Assembly: GCF_005925325.1 (NCBI RefSeq)
Contig: NZ_SRMP01000003.1
Coordinates: forward strand, 439,210-503,209
DNA length: 64,000 bases
Direction of reading: 5' to 3'
From: Pedobacter helvus
GTDB lineage: Bacteria > Bacteroidota > Bacteroidia > Sphingobacteriales > Sphingobacteriaceae
Shown here: positions 17,395 through 26,255 of the stretch, one piece after another
Layout of the letters: each line of letters opens with the position of its first letter
Position numbering within the stretch: the stretch's first letter is position 1
Position numbers and translations under genes: made by a program
The notes under the pieces: model-generated
Told to the model about the DNA's origin: nothing
The model's database searches: none
Seen by the model: only the letters and a program-made list of their open reading frames with translations

Positions 17395-17826
17395 CTAAGA
17401 TTTCGTTTTATCAACAAACTCAATCTGTTTACTCAGCTTGTTGATTTTTGCTTGTACTTTGTCAATATTCTTTTGGATATTATTCGACTTTCTGTCGCTC
17501 GCTTCTAACTTTCTGTTTGCTTTTTCTACTTCTTTCAACAACTTGGCCGTTTCATTTGCCTGCTTTGCCGTGCTATTTGGGTTTGAAGCCGAAAACTTAT
17601 CTGTTTTTTTATTCGCTTCCGCATTCAAGCTTTGTACATTTTTCTTCAATTCAGCATTGTTGGCTTTTTCCTTTTCCAAGTCAATTCTCAATTGGTTTCT
17701 TTTGGTACTTAACTCTAATACTTCTTTTCTAGCTTCCAGCTTTTGTAATTCTGGAGATTTGGTAGTAGAACAGGCTGTCATCATCAAGCCTGCACATAAT
17801 AAGGCAGTTGTTAATACATTTTTCAT
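17395..17826 (-). CDS. Coiled-coil lipoprotein
   Basis: A 143-residue lipoprotein. The start is set at the ATG at 17826, giving a signal peptide MKNVLTTALLCAGLMMTAC with lipobox MTAC. The longer frame to 17889 would add 21 residues before it. After the Cys the chain is almost wholly charged helix (QKLEARKEVLELSTKRNQL onward), predicted coiled coil. It resembles small Lpp-like or structural lipoproteins, but no family was identified. It lies 70 nt after the thioesterase gene in the same direction. Confidence 0.72.
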   Translation of the reverse strand: MKNVLTTALLCAGLMMTACSTTKSPELQKLEARKEVLELSTKRNQLRIDLEKEKANNAELKKNVQSLNAEANKKTDKFSASNPNSTAKQANETAKLLKEVEKANRKLEASDRKSNNIQKNIDKVQAKINKLSKQIEFVDKTKS

Positions 17827-17896
17827 GATAGGTGTGTTTAACCTAAAGTAAACAAAAACTAGACCAAACACAATAAGCAATACTGCCAAATATTGG

Positions 17897-18283
17897 TTAT
17901 TTAATTACTGGAGTTGGTTTTTTGTGCTCGTCTAAGGCTACAAACGTAAAATCGCCATGTATGGCCAATTCTCTACCTTCGGCATACATTTGCTCAATGT
18001 AAATCTCTACATTAACTTTTAAACTGGTGTTACCCACGTGGATTACTTTACCTATCAGCTCTACAAAAGTTCCTCCTGGAATGGCCTTTTTAAAATCAAT
18101 ACGATCACTACTAACCGTTACCATTATTTGGCGACTAAATCTGGTAGCTGTGATAAAAGCTACTTCGTCCATCATGTGCATTGCGGTACCTCCAAAAAGA
18201 GTATCGTAATGGTTGGTAGTGTTTGGAAATACAGTTTTAAATATGCTGGTTCTAGATGCAGCAATTCTTTCTTCTAGGGTCAT
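17897..18283 (-). CDS. Acyl-CoA thioesterase (hotdog fold)
   Basis: A 128-residue single-hotdog thioesterase of the YciA/acot type, hydrolysing acyl-CoA to free acid and CoA. The catalytic segment HYDTLFGGTAMHMMDEVAF carries the conserved Asp and the N-terminal part of the active-site helix; the GNTSLKVNVEIY strand is typical. Length fits bacterial YciA. Chain-length preference cannot be inferred. It is probably co-transcribed with the following lipoprotein. Confidence 0.9.
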   Translation of the reverse strand: MTLEERIAASRTSIFKTVFPNTTNHYDTLFGGTAMHMMDEVAFITATRFSRQIMVTVSSDRIDFKKAIPGGTFVELIGKVIHVGNTSLKVNVEIYIEQMYAEGRELAIHGDFTFVALDEHKKPTPVIK

Positions 18284-18302
18284 AGGGCAAAGATAGTTTA
18301 AA

Positions 18303-18334
18303 AGACTTACGAAGCTTTTAAACTTCGTAAGTCT
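18303..18334 (-). terminator. metE terminator hairpin
   Basis: A perfect 12-bp stem AGACTTACGAAG/CTTCGTAAGTCT encloses an 8-nt loop. On the minus strand it is followed by TCTTTT. It is 13 nt past the metE stop. Confidence 0.75.
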
Positions 18335-18346
18335 GGCGTAATTAAA

Positions 18347-20650
18347 TTAATTACTTCTCATAGTTTTGGCGGCCTCCACCATTTCAATTAAAGCTTTTTT
18401 GGTTTCATCCCAACCTCTGGTTTTTAAGCCACAATCCGGATTTACCCAAAGCTGCTCCTTCGGAATAACGGTAGCTGCCTTTTTTAGCAAACTCACCATT
18501 TCATTCTTATTGGGAACTCTTGGCGAGTGGATATCATAAACACCCGGACCAATTTCGTTAGGATACTTAAAATCGGCGAAAGCATTAAGGAGCTCCATTT
18601 GCGAACGTGAAGTTTCTATGGTAATTACATCGGCATCCATTGCAGAAATGCTATCAATAATATCGTTGAACTCCGAGTAGCACATGTGTGTATGAATTTG
18701 AGTTTCGTCTTGTACGCCACTAGCCGAAATTCGAAATGCCCTTACAGCCCAATCTAGGTAAGTTTTCCAATCCGCTTTGCGTAAAGGCAAGCCTTCTCTT
18801 ATCGCTGGCTCATCAATTTGAATGATCTTGATCCCGGCCTTTTCCAAATCAACTACTTCATCTCTAATAGCCAAAGCAATTTGGTTACAGGTTTCGGACC
18901 GCGGTTGATCATTACGGACAAAAGACCATTGCAAAATAGTTACCGGACCGGTTAACATGCCTTTCATGTATTTGGATGTTAATGATTGTGCATAGCTTGT
19001 CCATTGTAAGGTCATCGCCACTGGCCTGGCTACATCGCCATAGATAATTGGCGGCTTTACACAGCGAGAGCCATAACTTTGAACCCAACCGTTTTGGGAA
19101 AAAGTAAATCCGTCTAACTGCTCACCAAAATATTCCACCATGTCATTGCGTTCAAACTCGCCATGCACTAAAACATCTAAGCCAATTTCTTCTTGCCAAC
19201 GCACCGCTTTCTCGGTTTCTATAGCTATCAACTGGTCATATTGTTCTTGATTTAAGCTTCCTTTTTTGAGTTTAGCTCGCCAACTTCTTACCTCTGGTGT
19301 TTGCGGAAAAGAGCCAATAGTAGTAGTTGCAAACGCAGGCAAGTTCAAGGTCTCTTGTTGCAAAATCCTTCGCTTTGCAAAAGTGTTTAGTCGCTCCGAA
19401 TCGCTTTGTTTAATCGCATTTGTTCTGTTTTTTACTTCCACATTGTGGATTAAAGATGAACTTTTACGGCTTTGCTGCGCTTCTTTATTTCGTACTAATT
19501 GCTCTTTAACAGCGGCTGAATTTTCTTCATTTATCAGTTGTTTCAACGTAGTTAATTCAGCAACTTTTTGCTTAGCGAAAGCCATCCATTGCTTTATCTC
19601 CGCCGTTAGCACCTCTTCATTTTTCTCCAGTTCCAAATCGCAAGGGCTGTGCAATAGCGAGCAAGAAGGAGCAATCCAAACTCTATTTTTTCCCAGTCTT
19701 TCGATAGCACTATTGATAATTGTAAGTGAGTTTTCGAAATCGTTTTTCCAGATGTTTCTTCCATCAATAACACCCAATGAAAGCGTCTTTCCTACAGAGA
19801 TTCCATCAACCACTTCATCCAATTGCTCTGGTGCTCTAACCAAATCGATATGCAACACATCTACCGGTAAACCAACAGCTAATGCTGTGTTATCTTGTAA
19901 AGCTCCGAAATAAGTAGCTAATACGAACTTAAGCTCTGGAAAAGCTTTTCTCAACTGCTGATAAGCCGCTTGATAGGCTTGCTTTTCTTGCTCTGATAGA
20001 TCTAATACCAAGAAAGGTTCGTCAAATTGAATGTGTGTTGCGCCCAACGATTGCAACCTGGTTAAAATATCGATATAAACCGGCAGAAGATTTTTAAGCA
20101 AATCGATTCTGTCGAAACCCGCTTCCTTCTCTTTACCTAAAAGTAGGTAACTCACAGGGCCAATTAATACAGGTTTGGTAACAATCCCCAATTGCTTGGC
20201 TTCGTAAAACTCATCTATCACTTTTGTAGAAAACAGTCTAAAAGCCTGGTTTTTTTGAAACTCTGGAACAATGTAATGGTAGTTGGTATCAAACCACTTG
20301 GTCATTTCCATGGCGGTAATATCAAGTCCATCTTTCTGGTAGCCTCTCGCCATGGCGAAGTAAAGGTCTAACTCGGTGTTACCTTCTTTTGTAGCTACAG
20401 GATTGTAACGTTGAGGAATTGCACCAAACATTAACGAATGGTCTAACACTTGATCGTAAAAGGAGAAATCGTTTGAGGGGATGATATCCACACCCAATTT
20501 TTTTTGTAGCTCCCAATTCTCTCTACGGATGTTTCTGCCCACTTGAAGGACACTTTTCTGGCCAGTAGTACTAGCCCAGTAGCTTTCGCATACTTTTTTC
20601 AATTCTCTTTGACTACCAATTCGCGGGTAGCCTAAAATTTGAGTTTGCAT
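18347..20650 (-). CDS. metE: Cobalamin-independent methionine synthase
   Basis: Transfers a methyl group from methyltetrahydrofolate-triglutamate to homocysteine without B12. At 767 residues it has the full two-barrel MetE architecture. The C-terminal zinc site is intact: H655 and C657 in THMC, E679 in IETS and C740 in NPDCGLK. Expression is controlled by a cobalamin riboswitch at 20816-20990, so MetE should be shut off when B12 is available. A hairpin 6 nt upstream of the ATG may add translational control. Confidence 0.98.
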   Translation of the reverse strand: MQTQILGYPRIGSQRELKKVCESYWASTTGQKSVLQVGRNIRRENWELQKKLGVDIIPSNDFSFYDQVLDHSLMFGAIPQRYNPVATKEGNTELDLYFAMARGYQKDGLDITAMEMTKWFDTNYHYIVPEFQKNQAFRLFSTKVIDEFYEAKQLGIVTKPVLIGPVSYLLLGKEKEAGFDRIDLLKNLLPVYIDILTRLQSLGATHIQFDEPFLVLDLSEQEKQAYQAAYQQLRKAFPELKFVLATYFGALQDNTALAVGLPVDVLHIDLVRAPEQLDEVVDGISVGKTLSLGVIDGRNIWKNDFENSLTIINSAIERLGKNRVWIAPSCSLLHSPCDLELEKNEEVLTAEIKQWMAFAKQKVAELTTLKQLINEENSAAVKEQLVRNKEAQQSRKSSSLIHNVEVKNRTNAIKQSDSERLNTFAKRRILQQETLNLPAFATTTIGSFPQTPEVRSWRAKLKKGSLNQEQYDQLIAIETEKAVRWQEEIGLDVLVHGEFERNDMVEYFGEQLDGFTFSQNGWVQSYGSRCVKPPIIYGDVARPVAMTLQWTSYAQSLTSKYMKGMLTGPVTILQWSFVRNDQPRSETCNQIALAIRDEVVDLEKAGIKIIQIDEPAIREGLPLRKADWKTYLDWAVRAFRISASGVQDETQIHTHMCYSEFNDIIDSISAMDADVITIETSRSQMELLNAFADFKYPNEIGPGVYDIHSPRVPNKNEMVSLLKKAATVIPKEQLWVNPDCGLKTRGWDETKKALIEMVEAAKTMRSN

Positions 20651-20656
20651 TTTTTA

Positions 20657-20684
20657 AGGGTTTAAATAAAAAATTTAAAGCCCT
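20657..20684 (-). promoter_or_regulatory. Hairpin next to the metE start codon
   Basis: AGGGtTTAAAT-type arms (20657-20667 and 20673-20684) pair over 11 bp with one bulge and a 5-nt loop. The structure ends 6 nt from the ATG. There is no T-tract after it. It could hide the ribosome entry site as the output of the riboswitch. Confidence 0.5.
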
Positions 20685-20815
20685 AACCTTAAATAATGTC
20701 TGAGAAATAGTTTTGGAAAAATAGAATAGCAAAGCCACAGTTATTGATACTGTACGCCCACTAATCATACCTGACCCATTGTCCTATTACGCGAAGACAT
20801 TGTCAATTCGATTAT

Positions 20816-20990
20816 GGCAGGTCTCCTGACTTATCCCCAGTGTTATCGCCTTCCCACTTCATTGGCATGAAGCAGTGGCATTTTGATAAAACTGTTCTTC
20901 TAAAAAAGAAGAGGATTTACAGTTGCGCGACAGCTCGTGATTTACACACGATTCCCTATTAATTTCGATATTACTCGAAAACCATCATCG
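20816..20990 (-). promoter_or_regulatory. Cobalamin riboswitch upstream of metE
   Basis: Read on the minus strand, all conserved blocks of the cobalamin aptamer occur in order. They are GGTTTTCGAG, AATAGGGAA, the B12-box core GAGCTGTCGCGCAACTGTAA, GCCACTG, GGGAAGGC, and the closing AGTCAGGAGACCTGCC. The aptamer lies 165 nt upstream of metE, the classic target for B12 repression. Its position leaves room for an expression platform. Confidence 0.96.
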
Positions 20991-21114
20991 GTTTGATTTG
21001 AAATAAAGTTAAGAACTTAACGGAACGAAGTTATGTATTAGCATTGAGGAAACGAAACAATACATTTAGATGTAACAAATTTAACGAGGTGCTACATTAC
21101 AATATCAACAATCT

Positions 21115-21122
21115 TATATTTG
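21115..21122 (+). promoter_or_regulatory. -7 box of the M14 peptidase gene
   Basis: TATATTTG is an exact TAnnTTTG match. It lies 26 nt before the ATG at 21149 and supports that start over the upstream TTG. No clear -33 box was found. Confidence 0.5.
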
Positions 21123-21148
21123 ATTTAACCAACCCATACAAACACAAT

Positions 21149-23827
21149 ATGATTAAAAGATACTTGAGCAAAGGACTTTGGATGTTCTTACTGGCAACTA
21201 GTCTTACTGCAGTTGCACAAGAAGTTCCATCGCCTAAATCACACTTTGGCTTCGATATTGGCGATAATTACCAACTAGCCAATTACACTCAAACCGAAGC
21301 CTACTTTAAGAAACTTGCCGCGGCTTCTAAAAGGGTAAAGTTGGTAGATATTGGCAAAACCGAGGAAGGCAGAAGCCAATATATGTTGATTGTAACATCG
21401 CCAGAGAACCATAAAAACTTAGAGAAGTATAAAGCCATCTCGCAAAAATTGGCGAGAGCAGAGGGTTTAACAGAAAAAGAAGCTAAAGACTTAGCTCAAC
21501 AAGGTAAAACTGTGGTCTGGATTGACGGCGGACTCCACGCCAATGAAACCGTTGGTGCACATCAATTAATTCAAACTGCTTACAATTTGATAAGTAGAAC
21601 TGATGCAGAGACTACCAAAATTTTAGATAACGTAATTGTCTTGATGACACATGCCAATCCAGACGGACAAGAGCTACAATCTGATTGGTATTTGAGAGAG
21701 AAAACTCCCGAAAAAAGATCGTTAGCAGGTCTGCCTCGCTTGTATCAAAAATATGCGGGGCATGATAATAATCGTGATTTCTTTATGCTAAACCTTAAAG
21801 AAACGCAGAACATGGGTCGCCAGTTGTTTATTGAGTGGAACCCACAAATTATGTACAACCACCACCAATCTGGCCCAGCAGGAACTGTAGTTGCAGGCCC
21901 TCCATTCCGCGATCCGCACAACTATGTTTTCGATCCAATTATCCTGACAAGTTTAGATGCTGTTGGTGCAGCAATGCATAACCGCTTAAATGTAGAAGAC
22001 AAACCAGGGTATACCCAACGTGGCGGCTCCGTTTTTTCTACTTGGTATAATGGAGGTTTAAGAACAACCACTTATTTCCATAACATGGTAGGCTTATTAA
22101 CTGAAATTGTAGGTAGCCCTACGCCAATGGAAATTCCTTTAGTGCCATCACGTTTGTTGCCTAATAGCGATTCGCCAAATCCGGTAACACCACAAAAATG
22201 GTATTTCAAAAACGCGATAGACTATTCGGTTTCTCTAAACTATGCGGTATTGAACTATGCACAACGTTACCATGATGAGTTGCTATTCAATGTGTATAAA
22301 ATGGGTAAAAATTCTATTGACAGAGGTAGTAAAGACACTTGGTCATTCTCGCCACAAAAAATAGAGGCTATCAATGCCGCAGCGAAGAAAGATAAATCAG
22401 ACGGTGGAGCAAGGAGATCAATGGATCCAAAATACTTCGATGAAGTAATGAAAGATCCTAAATTGCGTGACGCTAGAGGTTATATTCTTTCTGCAGATCA
22501 ACCAGATTTTACTACGGCAATCCGTTTCTTAAATGCCTTGATTAGAACAGGGGTAGTGGTGCAAAAAGCAACAGCACCATTTACGGTAGAAGGGAAAAAA
22601 TATCCGGCAGGTTCCTATGTGGTAAAAACAGATCAAGCATTTAGACCGCATGTATTGGATATGTTCGAACCACAAGATCATCCTAATGATTTCAAATACG
22701 AAGGCGGGCCTCCGGTAGCACCTTACGATGCCGCTGGTTGGACTTTGGCTTACTTAATGAATGTGAAATTTGATCGTATCGTAAACGCGTTCGATGGTCC
22801 TTTCCAAAAAACTACTTATGGCGAATTGTTGAAGGCTACGCCTCAAGCGTTGCCTAATGCTAGCGGCTATGCCTTAAGTGCGCAAGCGAACGAAAGTTAT
22901 TTGGCAGTTAATGAGTTATTAAAAGCGAAGGTAGAGGTATTTAGAAACCCTGCCGATGGTTCTTTTTATGTTCCTGCATCTGCTGCTGCAAAAGCGGCAC
23001 TAAACAAGGCAGAGAATAATTTCGGTATGAAAGTTACTGGGGCCAGCAAACCAAAAGGAGCTGTGAAAGTTAAGCCATCACGTATTGCGCTTTGGGATAC
23101 TTATGGTGGTTCTATGCCTTCAGGTTGGATGCGTTATATTATGGAGCAATACCACTATGATGTAACGGTAGTTTATCCGCCAGATATTGATGCTGGTAAA
23201 TTGAAAGATAACTACGATGTATTGATTATGGTGGGTGGTTCGGTTCCTGCTTTTAATCCCGAAGCTGGAGGAAGAGGATTTAATCCGCCTGCCATTGAAA
23301 ATATTCCGGATGAATTTAAAGGAAGAGTAGGCAGAATGACCGCTGAAAAATCAATTCCTCAACTAAAAACATTCTTAGAAAACGGTGGAAATATCGTAGC
23401 TATTGGTTCGGCTACGAATTTAGCGGCGCACCTAGGTTTACCTGTTGCCAATGCCTTACTTACTGCTGATGGCAAGCGTTTACCTAACGATAAATATTAC
23501 GTACCTGGCAGTGTGTTAAGTGTTAAAACTGATGCTAAATTGGCTGCAAACTGGGGTTTAGATGAAAATACTGATGTATATTTTGATAACAGCCCAGTAT
23601 TTAAAATTACTGGTAGCGATGCCAGAGTTAAACCTTTAGCTTGGTTTGCTACTGATAAACCATTGCGTAGCGGTTGGGCTTGGGGACAAGCTTATTTAAA
23701 AGATGGCGTTGCCGCTTTTGAAGCCGATTATGGTAAAGGGAAATTATTTGCCTTTGGCCCGGAGATTACCTTTAGAGCGCAAACTCACGGTACATTTAAA
23801 TGGCTGTTTAATCAGCTGTATAAATAA
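21149..23827 (+). CDS. Secreted M14-family zinc carboxypeptidase
   Basis: An 892-residue exported metallopeptidase. The start is placed at the ATG at 21149, where a signal peptide (about 1-24, ending AVAQ) begins; a TTG at 21044 would add 35 residues. The M14 zinc ligands are H130 and E133 in GGLHANE and the later His in NHHQ (about 238). HANPDGQE and HDNNRDFF match the substrate-binding region. The last ~250 residues form a separate alpha/beta domain (RIALWDTYGGSMPSGW) like a class I amidotransferase fold. It probably trims peptides in the periplasm or outside. A terminator follows. Confidence 0.9.
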   Translation: MIKRYLSKGLWMFLLATSLTAVAQEVPSPKSHFGFDIGDNYQLANYTQTEAYFKKLAAASKRVKLVDIGKTEEGRSQYMLIVTSPENHKNLEKYKAISQKLARAEGLTEKEAKDLAQQGKTVVWIDGGLHANETVGAHQLIQTAYNLISRTDAETTKILDNVIVLMTHANPDGQELQSDWYLREKTPEKRSLAGLPRLYQKYAGHDNNRDFFMLNLKETQNMGRQLFIEWNPQIMYNHHQSGPAGTVVAGPPFRDPHNYVFDPIILTSLDAVGAAMHNRLNVEDKPGYTQRGGSVFSTWYNGGLRTTTYFHNMVGLLTEIVGSPTPMEIPLVPSRLLPNSDSPNPVTPQKWYFKNAIDYSVSLNYAVLNYAQRYHDELLFNVYKMGKNSIDRGSKDTWSFSPQKIEAINAAAKKDKSDGGARRSMDPKYFDEVMKDPKLRDARGYILSADQPDFTTAIRFLNALIRTGVVVQKATAPFTVEGKKYPAGSYVVKTDQAFRPHVLDMFEPQDHPNDFKYEGGPPVAPYDAAGWTLAYLMNVKFDRIVNAFDGPFQKTTYGELLKATPQALPNASGYALSAQANESYLAVNELLKAKVEVFRNPADGSFYVPASAAAKAALNKAENNFGMKVTGASKPKGAVKVKPSRIALWDTYGGSMPSGWMRYIMEQYHYDVTVVYPPDIDAGKLKDNYDVLIMVGGSVPAFNPEAGGRGFNPPAIENIPDEFKGRVGRMTAEKSIPQLKTFLENGGNIVAIGSATNLAAHLGLPVANALLTADGKRLPNDKYYVPGSVLSVKTDAKLAANWGLDENTDVYFDNSPVFKITGSDARVKPLAWFATDKPLRSGWAWGQAYLKDGVAAFEADYGKGKLFAFGPEITFRAQTHGTFKWLFNQLYK

Positions 23828-23862
23828 AGAAACTATAAGTTAAATTATAGTGTTTGATTTTT

Positions 23863-23897
23863 ATGGGTAGTCTGATCATTGGACTGCCCATTTTTTA
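23863..23897 (+). terminator. Terminator of the M14 peptidase gene
   Basis: ATGGGTAGTC pairs with GACTGCCCAT (10 bp, one G-T) around a 9-nt loop, followed by TTTTTT. It lies 36 nt after the stop. Confidence 0.85.
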
Positions 23898-23921
23898 TGA
23901 GCCGCCGAAGCGGGGGCGTTT

Positions 23922-24467
23922 CTACAATTTGTTTACAGGCATGTAACCTAGTACAATCTCATCCTCTGGCAAACCTTCCTTAGGCGTAAAAAGCAATTGA
24001 TATTTAGCTTTCATTTCTTTTGGCAGTACATCTTCTATATCAAAAACGTCGTCTACATCTACACCATACTTATCATCAATATGTGGACTAAAATACTGCT
24101 TAAAGAATTCACTTTCCTTTGCATTTTTAGTTGCTACAGCTTTGTCTTCAGCTATCATCAACATTTTGTAATGTAACTCCTCAAAGACATTACTTTGATA
24201 TCCACCTAAATTCATGAAAAATAATCGGTTACCAGTATTGGCCTCTGTTCTTCGCTCTACTACTTCTACTTTATAACCGTTTACATGATTAACAATCCTA
24301 TAAGCATCTAAATGGATTTTACCGTTAGCTTCTGGCCAGAAAGCATTAATTGCAGGAACCAAACCTTTCAACTCATTTGATATGGCGAAGAAAATATCAT
24401 GCTGCTCAGTGTGCCTACCTCCTGGTTTACATCCCAGTAAAATCATAAATAACTTTGGATTTGTCAT
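23922..24467 (-). CDS. DUF1543 domain protein
   Basis: A 181-residue cytosolic protein with the family signature ILLGCKPGGRHTEQHDIFF at the N-terminus and a second related half around YQSNVFEELHYK. No catalytic role is known for the family. I start it at the ATG at 24467 because homologous chains begin just before PKLFMILLGC. The ATG at 24494 adds nine residues encoded by the edge of a palindromic repeat (24490-24569). Confidence 0.85.
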   Translation of the reverse strand: MTNPKLFMILLGCKPGGRHTEQHDIFFAISNELKGLVPAINAFWPEANGKIHLDAYRIVNHVNGYKVEVVERRTEANTGNRLFFMNLGGYQSNVFEELHYKMLMIAEDKAVATKNAKESEFFKQYFSPHIDDKYGVDVDDVFDIEDVLPKEMKAKYQLLFTPKEGLPEDEIVLGYMPVNKL

Positions 24468-24489
24468 GTTTGTTTTGTTTTGCTTTTTC

Positions 24490-24569
24490 GCCAAAGATGC
24501 ACAGACATATCCTTAATTTAAAGACTAAAACGTCGTTTGTTTTGTCTTCAAAATCTGTGCATCTGTGGC
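24490..24569. repeat. 80-nt imperfect palindrome
   Basis: Outer arms 24490-24505 and 24554-24569 (GCCAAAGATGCACAGA and its near-complement) pair over 15 of 16 bases. Inner AAGAC..AAAAC and GTTTTGTCTT arms continue the stem. It lies in the divergent gap between DUF1543 and the membrane protein gene. Confidence 0.65.
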
Positions 24570-24653
24570 TTTGCCTATTTACTTAACAGAAGCATAAAGT
24601 TAAGCTAAAACAAAAACAATTACCTTCACGTTTAAAGAAGAAATCTTAATAAC

Positions 24654-25328
24654 ATGTCTATTCATCAACTTCCGCCAGACGGAGGAATGCTCTATACGGA
24701 AACCAATATGGCTCATCTTTTCCCTGAGCCGCTTAACGCCTTTACTGCGGCATTCTTTCTATTTATAGCCATTTTTTGGACGTTTAAAATCAAAGGAAAT
24801 TTCAAAGCAAATGCATTTTTAACCTACTGCCTAATTTTGTTGTATATCGGTGGAATAGGAGGCACAGTATATCATTCACTTCGTCAATGGTCAGTTTTCA
24901 TCATGATGGACTGGATGCCAATCATGCTACTTTGTGTATCTGCCGGAGTTTATTTTTTGGCACAAAGCACCAAATGGTATTATGCCATTTTAATGGTCCT
25001 AGGTTACGCTGGGTTGCAATTTGCCCTACGGGATTTACTAACAGCCGAAAATGCACATATTTTCATTAACATTAACTATGCAATGATGGCCTTATTGGTC
25101 TTAGTTCCAGTGTTAATACATTTGATCTCCACCAAATGGAAAGCGGGAAAATGGGTTGGTTTTGCGTTGCTATCTTTCGCTCTTGCACTCACTTTTCGCA
25201 TAGCGGATAAGTGGGAGTGGGTAAGTTTTGGAACGCATTTCTTGTGGCACAGTTTTGGGGCAATAGCTACTTATTGTATGTTTAACTATATTTATTTAAC
25301 TCAAAATAAAAAGGAGCTAACCGCGTAG
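24654..25328 (+). CDS. CREST/alkaline-ceramidase-like seven-helix membrane protein
   Basis: A 224-residue protein with about seven hydrophobic helices. Residues match the pattern of alkaline ceramidases and other CREST-superfamily hydrolases: an E-P-L-N pair in the first helix, GGTVYHSL with its His, MMDWMPI with its Asp, and a late THFLWHSFGA with two His. These form the zinc/Ser-type active site in known members. Sphingobacteriaceae make sphingolipids, so a lipid amidase role is plausible but is inference. Its end overlaps the convergent phosphatase gene by 12 nt. Confidence 0.65.
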   Translation: MSIHQLPPDGGMLYTETNMAHLFPEPLNAFTAAFFLFIAIFWTFKIKGNFKANAFLTYCLILLYIGGIGGTVYHSLRQWSVFIMMDWMPIMLLCVSAGVYFLAQSTKWYYAILMVLGYAGLQFALRDLLTAENAHIFININYAMMALLVLVPVLIHLISTKWKAGKWVGFALLSFALALTFRIADKWEWVSFGTHFLWHSFGAIATYCMFNYIYLTQNKKELTA

Positions 25329-25742
25329 CTCCTCTAATATTTCTTTACAACGTTGTTCTACCTCTAGACTTACAGGTTCGAACAAAGCGTTATCATAATA
25401 TGGATCTGTTACTTCTCCATCTGGTAAGAAAAGTCTAACTTTTTGACGATGTTCTGCGGTGTTGGCCAATTGTAATACATCTTTCAGGTTATTCCTATCC
25501 ATTACTAAGATATGATCGTAGATATCGAAGAAAGTGGCGCTGAAATGTTTAGCCCTTTGGATAGAAATATCGTAGCCTAGATTTTTAGCCGCTGCAATAC
25601 TTCTCCTATCCGGCGGATTACCCTCATGCCAATTGCCCGTACCAGCACTATGTACTTCCCAACCTAAATTTTCTTGATCAGCTAGATGTTGCAATATCCC
25701 ATGCGCCAGTGGCGAACGACAGATATTGCCCAAACAAACCAT
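25317..25742 (-). CDS. Low-molecular-weight protein-tyrosine phosphatase
   Basis: A 141-residue phosphatase with the CX5R loop at 3-9 (CLGNICR, nucleophile C3, R9) followed by S10, and the general-acid loop DGEVTDPYYD. It removes phosphate from tyrosine, often on exopolysaccharide kinases, or from phospho-arginine. The frame begins at MVCLGN, about four residues shorter than usual. An upstream ATG at 25753 is one base out of frame (see findings). The gene follows the lipoprotein stop closely, suggesting coupling. Confidence 0.9.
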   Translation of the reverse strand: MVCLGNICRSPLAHGILQHLADQENLGWEVHSAGTGNWHEGNPPDRRSIAAAKNLGYDISIQRAKHFSATFFDIYDHILVMDRNNLKDVLQLANTAEHRQKVRLFLPDGEVTDPYYDNALFEPVSLEVEQRCKEILEELRG

Positions 25743-25754
25743 AAGTATTTCATT

Positions 25755-26198
25755 CTACTTTTTCTTCTCTGCTTTACGCACTGTTACCAGTAAGTAACTT
25801 TTATCGCCAATAGATATAGTAGAAGTGCTGGTCATCCTATCCTTCTCAATTTCAAATTCTTCTTCAAATGATGTTCCATATTTCAGCAATACTTTGTTAT
25901 CAGTTCTTACCCATTTTTGAGTTGCATTATTAGCCATCATATCACACAAAGCACCAGTAGAAGAAACAGAGAACACTCCATCAGCATTTAAAGAGAGCTT
26001 ATTATCCTTTGTACACCCATCAGATCCTTGAAGCGATAAATAATTTGTTGATGTTTTACCATTTAAGGTCATCGCTGGCGTAACAGTTTGAGATTTCAAC
26101 ACCCAATGATATTGAGTAATATCTTCAGATAAATCTTTCTTACAACCCAGAAAGGCGAGTATTAAAACAGCACCTAAGAATGTTAATTTAGTTTTCAT
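25755..26198 (-). CDS. Lipoprotein of unknown function
   Basis: A 147-residue lipoprotein. The start at 26198 gives signal peptide MKTKLTFLGAVLILAFLGC with the lipobox before Cys19. The longer frame from 26228 adds ten residues and is less likely. The mature part looks like a small beta-rich lipocalin-like domain (YHWVLKSQTVTP, KLSLNADGVFSVSSTG, WVRTDNKVLLKYG). There is no firm family assignment. It is co-directional with the phosphatase. Confidence 0.7.
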   Translation of the reverse strand: MKTKLTFLGAVLILAFLGCKKDLSEDITQYHWVLKSQTVTPAMTLNGKTSTNYLSLQGSDGCTKDNKLSLNADGVFSVSSTGALCDMMANNATQKWVRTDNKVLLKYGTSFEEEFEIEKDRMTSTSTISIGDKSYLLVTVRKAEKKK

Positions 26199-26255
26199 AT
26201 TATATTTTTTATCACCTATACGACACAAAAATATAAAACGCTACAAACAAACCAA

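Noticed and set aside
21026..21056. Candidate metE promoter TTCG-N19-TAACTTCG on the minus strand
   Set aside because: Spacing is right but both boxes deviate from consensus, so I did not list it as a feature.
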